DNA from: Paenibacillus sp. Soil787
GTDB lineage: Bacteria > Bacillota > Bacilli > Paenibacillales > NBRC-103111
Length of the DNA stretch: 53,075 nucleotides
Assembly: GCF_001429545.1 (NCBI RefSeq)
Contig: NZ_LMSP01000034.1
Span: 189,102-242,176, forward strand
Reading direction: 5' to 3'
A program made the position numbers and the translations under genes. Below are positions 49,983 to 53,075 of this stretch, piece by piece. A model generated the notes under the pieces. It searched no databases, had not been told where the DNA came from, and was given only the letters and a program-made list of their open reading frames with translations. Every line of letters starts with the position of its first letter. Positions within the stretch are counted from its first letter, which is position 1.

Positions 49983-52181
49983 TCATTCCTTAGTTATGTT
50001 GACTCCAGCATAATAAGACTGAAGTATTTTCTTATAATCATAGCCTAATTCGGCATAACCTCTCGCACCCCATTGAGACATGCCAAGTCCGTGTCCATAG
50101 CCCGTTCCACGGAAAATGAACTGATTGCCTTGAACTCCCGTTTGCGGATTAGGAGGGGTCATCGGGGCTACCGACGAAGATGTCGGTTTCGACTGTCCCG
50201 CTATGCCTAAAGCCGTTAAATCGGTTATCTTCAAGGCTGTAGGCTGTGACTGACCACCGGATAGTACATAGACCGAATCAGAGCCAGCATTACTTGTCTC
50301 ACTGCTTCCTGCACCCGCAATAGCTAGTCCCATTGGAACTGGGGTATTACCAGTATAACTTCCTCCCTGTACAATTTCAAACCGGGTGCTGGGTAATCCC
50401 CCAAGGGCTGTGCGCAGGGCATCGGGATAAGGCACCTTAACCACAACCCCGTTCGCTTTAAGTTCGGTCACTCTCCCTGAGGGGCCTCGCTTCGATATTT
50501 CAAGCGATTGCAGATCTCCGCTTACAATAACATCTGCTGCTGCTAATTTACTTTTAAGCTCATTACCTGTGTAAGGACCTCGAATCCAAGAAAAGGCATT
50601 CGATTCTTTTTCTTGGCCTAGCACTAACACTTTCTCTTTATTGGAAAGCCCTACGATCGAAGGATTAGCTGCATTATCTACATACGGTGCCAAGCGGACA
50701 TTTACACCTTGTTCCGTGGCCTCGTAGTAAGAAGCGCCATCTTTCCCTTTCTGACCGGTATCTTTGAGGTACATGCTGTGCACGTAGCCCGTTCGACCAT
50801 CGGATAGCTGAACGCGATACCAGATGGCTTTCCCTTTTTCAGCGCCTTCATCCGGGCTTGGCACGCTGCGCAAATAGGTTGATGGATTCCCCCATACTTC
50901 AGAGGGATCCGCCGTCATCCCACCTGAATTCGAAGAAAACACAGGTGAAATCAGTCCATTTTTATCCGATAATACTTCGTCTTTCGTCGCATCAACAGCT
51001 TGTATTCCCGCAGCAAATTCCTTTTGAATACCAAAGTAAGCCTGATCTAACGTTGTATCCGTAACTTGTGCAATCTCATACTTATCTCCTTGTTTGATTG
51101 CAAAAGTACGGGCAGCTACAGCTTGTGCCTTCAACGCCTCTATTGGCCATCCGGAACTAAGCTCAGAGCCCACGACAGCATATAAATATTGCTCCAGCGG
51201 CACTTCATTCACCAAGGCTAACTTGCCATGATATGTACTGATCTCCATGTCACCGCGGTAACTGCGGTCAGCTCGCTCCTTGATTGCAATTCCCTGACTC
51301 TTCGAAAGAATCACCGTTTTTTGATCCCCTGCTGCCGCAGCATAATGAGGCACCGAAACGGATCCATTGGAGGAAACCGTTACATCCGACCTGCGAAGCA
51401 AATAGGAGGATTTCGTATTCGCGAGTTGTAAAGGCAAGTTGGGAGCTGCTTGTAATGCTGCCTGCTTCAATGCTTCTAACTGTCCTGAAGTAGCTTCATT
51501 GCCTACCCATACGCTATAGGCTAGTTTACCAGCCGCATCTTCTTGCAGAGCAATATCTGCCTCGAGTCCCGCTTGGTTAAACATAAGCAACTGCTGCAAA
51601 GCAGCTGCCTCATTAGCATATGTACCCGCACTCCAATGCAGTGGACCCTTAACTACAGGAGGAACCGTTTTCGTCAACGCCGAAACGGTTGTATCTTTTA
51701 GCGTTTGCGCCGCAGCGCCCTCGGCTTCTTCCTTAGAAGGGAAGCTGCCGTAATAAACTTGGTACACCGTTCTTCCTTGTTTCACCCTACTTAACACATA
51801 GCTGTCTTCAGGCATCATAGCTAATTTAGCATATAAGGCTTTGGCTGCTGTGTAGTCTATCGTTTCGAGCATATTTACACTATACTGATCGATCGACATG
51901 CGAATCGAAGCATCCGAAATCGAGACCCACGGTTTAGCAACAGTACCTGCTGAACTGCGCACATTGATATCCATTCCGCCTGATGCAGTAAGGGTAACTA
52001 CAGGTTCTACTTTCTTATATTTGGTTGAATCTATCAAAAGTGCAACACGAATCTGATCCAAATGTTTGATCCCCTCTGCATTTGCATGGGGCACCAGCGC
52101 AGGGAATGTTCCAAAGGTCAAAGCAGCCGTCGTAATCAAGGCTATTCTCTTAGGGGTAAGCAGCTTATTTCTCCAAGTCAT
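49983..52181 (-). CDS. SpoIID/LytB-domain exported protein
   Basis: A 732-residue secreted protein with a signal peptide (cleavage near 35, ANAEG). Two SPOR-like repeats follow: TVYQVYYGSFPSKEEAEGAA (about 139-160) and the stretch around 183-230. The SpoIID domain has NEVPLEQYLYAVVGSELSSG, with Glu340 at the position of the catalytic glutamate of SpoIID, then EALKAQAVAARTFAI. An SH3-like segment (about 445-560) and a second linker interrupt the domain before its end, GTGYGHGLGMSQWGARGYAE. SpoIID is a lytic transglycosylase of engulfment; this larger form may act in sporulation or general wall turnover. ATG at 52181 is preferred over TTG at 52190. Confidence 0.86.
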   Translation of the reverse strand: MTWRNKLLTPKRIALITTAALTFGTFPALVPHANAEGIKHLDQIRVALLIDSTKYKKVEPVVTLTASGGMDINVRSSAGTVAKPWVSISDASIRMSIDQYSVNMLETIDYTAAKALYAKLAMMPEDSYVLSRVKQGRTVYQVYYGSFPSKEEAEGAAAQTLKDTTVSALTKTVPPVVKGPLHWSAGTYANEAAALQQLLMFNQAGLEADIALQEDAAGKLAYSVWVGNEATSGQLEALKQAALQAAPNLPLQLANTKSSYLLRRSDVTVSSNGSVSVPHYAAAAGDQKTVILSKSQGIAIKERADRSYRGDMEISTYHGKLALVNEVPLEQYLYAVVGSELSSGWPIEALKAQAVAARTFAIKQGDKYEIAQVTDTTLDQAYFGIQKEFAAGIQAVDATKDEVLSDKNGLISPVFSSNSGGMTADPSEVWGNPSTYLRSVPSPDEGAEKGKAIWYRVQLSDGRTGYVHSMYLKDTGQKGKDGASYYEATEQGVNVRLAPYVDNAANPSIVGLSNKEKVLVLGQEKESNAFSWIRGPYTGNELKSKLAAADVIVSGDLQSLEISKRGPSGRVTELKANGVVVKVPYPDALRTALGGLPSTRFEIVQGGSYTGNTPVPMGLAIAGAGSSETSNAGSDSVYVLSGGQSQPTALKITDLTALGIAGQSKPTSSSVAPMTPPNPQTGVQGNQFIFRGTGYGHGLGMSQWGARGYAELGYDYKKILQSYYAGVNITKE

Positions 52182-52323
52182 TCGACACAATTTCCTTTCT
52201 TTCGCAGCATTCTACTAAGTTAGACTCTAGAAATTGGAAGAAGTTTTGTTTGATAGAATTATTAATAGGCAAAAAAATAACCATAAACCATCCCTATGTG
52301 AAAAAATTCTTCATGGGACTTCG

Positions 52324-52437
52324 ATTGTTGTAGAAAGTGCAACAATGTAATCGGATTTCCCCCATAATCCTCCTCATGTTGCAAAAGTATGTAGAACCAT
52401 ATGAAGCCCCGAAATTGTTGTAGCAAGTACTAAACAA
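52324..52437. repeat. TTGTTGTA/TGCAACAA palindromic repeats, first group
   Basis: ATTGTTGTAGAAAGTGCAAC (52324 onward, ending AAT at 52346) is a clean inverted repeat. Weaker relatives lie at 52376-52398 and 52413-52437. They lie upstream of the SpoIID-like gene with no other gene between. Confidence 0.65.
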
Positions 52438-52471
52438 AACGTTTTCTTGCTCCACACACCTCGACTGAAAT

Positions 52472-52507
52472 AAAAAAAACGTCAGGGAACTGACGGTCTT
52501 TTTTCGT
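52472..52507. terminator. bidirectional terminator of the right-flank RNA element
   Basis: Stem CGTCAG/CTGACG with a 4-base loop (52480-52495). T8 follows on the minus strand and a T-run on the plus strand. Confidence 0.75.
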
Positions 52508-52578
52508 GTTAACCCATACGTTTTGAGTAGGGGGAGGGAGGGATATGGGGTTCCAACCGTTTCTTGAAATGTGCTTCT
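52472..52578 (-). ncRNA. candidate structured small RNA, right copy
   Basis: Second copy of the left-flank element (246-362). On the minus strand: AGAAGCAC, ATTTCAAGAAAC, GGTTGGAACCCCATATCC, a CCC-UAC/GUA-GGG hairpin with a TCAAAA loop, then the terminator CGTCAG/CTGACG-T8. The core matches the left copy at about 29 of 30 bases while the stems differ in sequence. Confidence 0.45.
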
Positions 52579-52722
52579 TTAAATTTATTAAATGGTTATA
52601 ACACGATTTCAAAGGCGGCCCACCGCAAAGCGCCTTTCCACCCTCACACCCACCCCTCTTCTGTTCTACAAGATGGCTCATTATTGGCAACTTCGATTTC
52701 GATGAGCTATCGTGATTACCCA

Positions 52723-52901
52723 TGTTGTAGATTCTGCAACAATTCACATGCCAAAAGGCTATTTTGCTAGTAAAAGTTGTAGTTTGTACAACAATTCGAA
52801 CCCATTTGTCGCAAAATCTTAAATTGTTGTACATTATGCAACATCGAAGGGATATGAGGTCGATTCTAGGCAGAATTGTTGCACTTTACTTTATACAACA
52901 T
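52723..52901. repeat. array of TTGTTGTA/TGCAACAA palindromes at about 50-base pitch
   Basis: Units at 52723-52743, 52776-52796, 52823-52844 and 52875-52901 each pair GTTGTA or GTTGCA with TGCAACAA-type arms around 4-10 variable bases. Starts are 53, 47 and 52 bases apart. The intervening 26-32 bases differ. A degenerate fifth unit may lie at 52913-52945. Confidence 0.7.
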
Positions 52902-52992
52902 CATTCGACCAAGAATGTGGATTCTACAAAAAATACAGCAATTCTAACACAAGAGTAGCTCTACCTCCTCTAAAAAGGCTAAATTACTCCAA

Positions 52993-53071
52993 AATAAGGT
53001 ATCTATGTTCGCGAGCATAGTGGATATAAGCTGCTAATCTAGGTTAACGGGGAACGAGGATCCGCTATTTC
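52993..53071. repeat. dispersed GGATCC-centred repeat pair, right flank
   Basis: The unit at 52993-53022 (AATAAGGTATCTATGTTCGC onward) and the unit at 53051-53071 (GGAACGAGGATCCGC onward, minus orientation) are the two subtypes seen at 12-94 and 23828-24011. The window ends just after. Confidence 0.7.
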
Positions 53072-53075
53072 GGCA

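Noticed and set aside
52430..52834. 134-residue minus-strand protein
   Set aside because: The frame passes through palindromic repeats and the RNA-like element; the paired left-flank copy has an indel that breaks the frame.
52723..52901. CRISPR array
   Set aside because: Spacing is CRISPR-like, but the repeats are degenerate, individually palindromic with variable cores, and there are no cas genes.
1..53075. tRNA or rRNA genes, prophage or integrase genes
   Set aside because: No cloverleaf ending in CCA, no rRNA-like stretch, and no phage or transposase protein was seen in any frame.

Overview
The window is Gram-positive Firmicutes DNA, almost certainly from a Paenibacillus-like member of the Bacillales. 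This rests on gene order and sequence. The blocks spoIID-like/queA/tgt/yajC, TIGR04086/spoVB/comN/secD-secF, recJ/apt/relA/dtd, hisS/aspS/tcdA, rarA, cymR/cysteine desulfurase/mnmA, PRC-barrel/AI-2E, and alaS/ireB-family/ruvX/DUF1292/mltG/U32 peptidases follow the Bacillus subtilis yrb-yrv-yrr region. Other pointers are strong AGGAGG ribosome binding sites, TTG and GTG starts, T-box leaders, Spo0A-box-like sites and sporulation genes. SecD and SecF are separate proteins here, whereas B. subtilis fuses them. No rRNA, tRNA, transposase or phage gene was seen.

Layout. 1-1131: gene-poor, repeat-rich flank. 1132-7582: octanoyltransferase LipL, a KinB-like membrane histidine kinase, a class B penicillin-binding protein and a chemoreceptor. 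7770-15308 (minus): two U32 tRNA hydroxylase subunits, MltG, two DUF1292 proteins, RuvX, an IreB-family protein and AlaRS behind a T-box. 15309-15954: the alaS T-box, then an orphan Fur-type promoter pointing into a gene-free stretch that ends in a long hairpin (a candidate iron-responsive small RNA). 15955-19523 (minus): AI-2E-family permease, zinc-ribbon protein, PRC-barrel protein, cysteine desulfurase, CymR. 19835-22174 (plus): MnmA, an AlkZ-related protein, a small exported protein. 22169-28450 (minus): RarA, TcdA, AspRS, HisRS and a second T-box. 28492-29349: a YodB/CatR-type redox regulator divergent from a DoxX protein. 29638-32371: a very acidic small protein, a membrane-anchored FAD oxidoreductase and a 57-residue protein. 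32446-42013 (minus): Dtd, RelA, Apt, RecJ, a cation efflux protein, SecF, SecD, ComN. 42179-47303: SpoVB, DUF421, an SLC13/ArsB-type permease, TIGR04086 and PAP2 proteins. 47374-52181 (minus): YajC, Tgt, QueA and a SpoIID-type protein. 52182-53075: a second repeat-rich flank.

How the genes fit together. Many act on tRNA: charging (alaS, hisS, aspS), proofreading (dtd) and anticodon-region modification (mnmA with the desulfurase, tgt, queA, trhP1/trhP2, tcdA). Others serve the envelope and secretion (pbpI, mltG, secD, secF, yajC, PAP2), recombination and repair (recJ, ruvX, rarA), stringent response and purine salvage (relA, apt), cysteine/sulfur control (cymR) and sporulation (kinase, spoVB, spoIID-like).

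The less ordinary material lies between genes. It includes: (1) two diverged copies, one at each end of the window, of a short element ending in an intrinsic terminator, with signs of covariation; (2) a leader element with hairpin plus Shine-Dalgarno directly before mltG, the YodB-like gene and recJ; (3) the Fur-type promoter and candidate RNA at 15729-15935; (4) two families of dispersed palindromic repeats at a pitch of about 50 bp; (5) T-tracts phased every 10-11 bp upstream of the acidic-protein gene. All calls come from reading the sequence; no database search was run.
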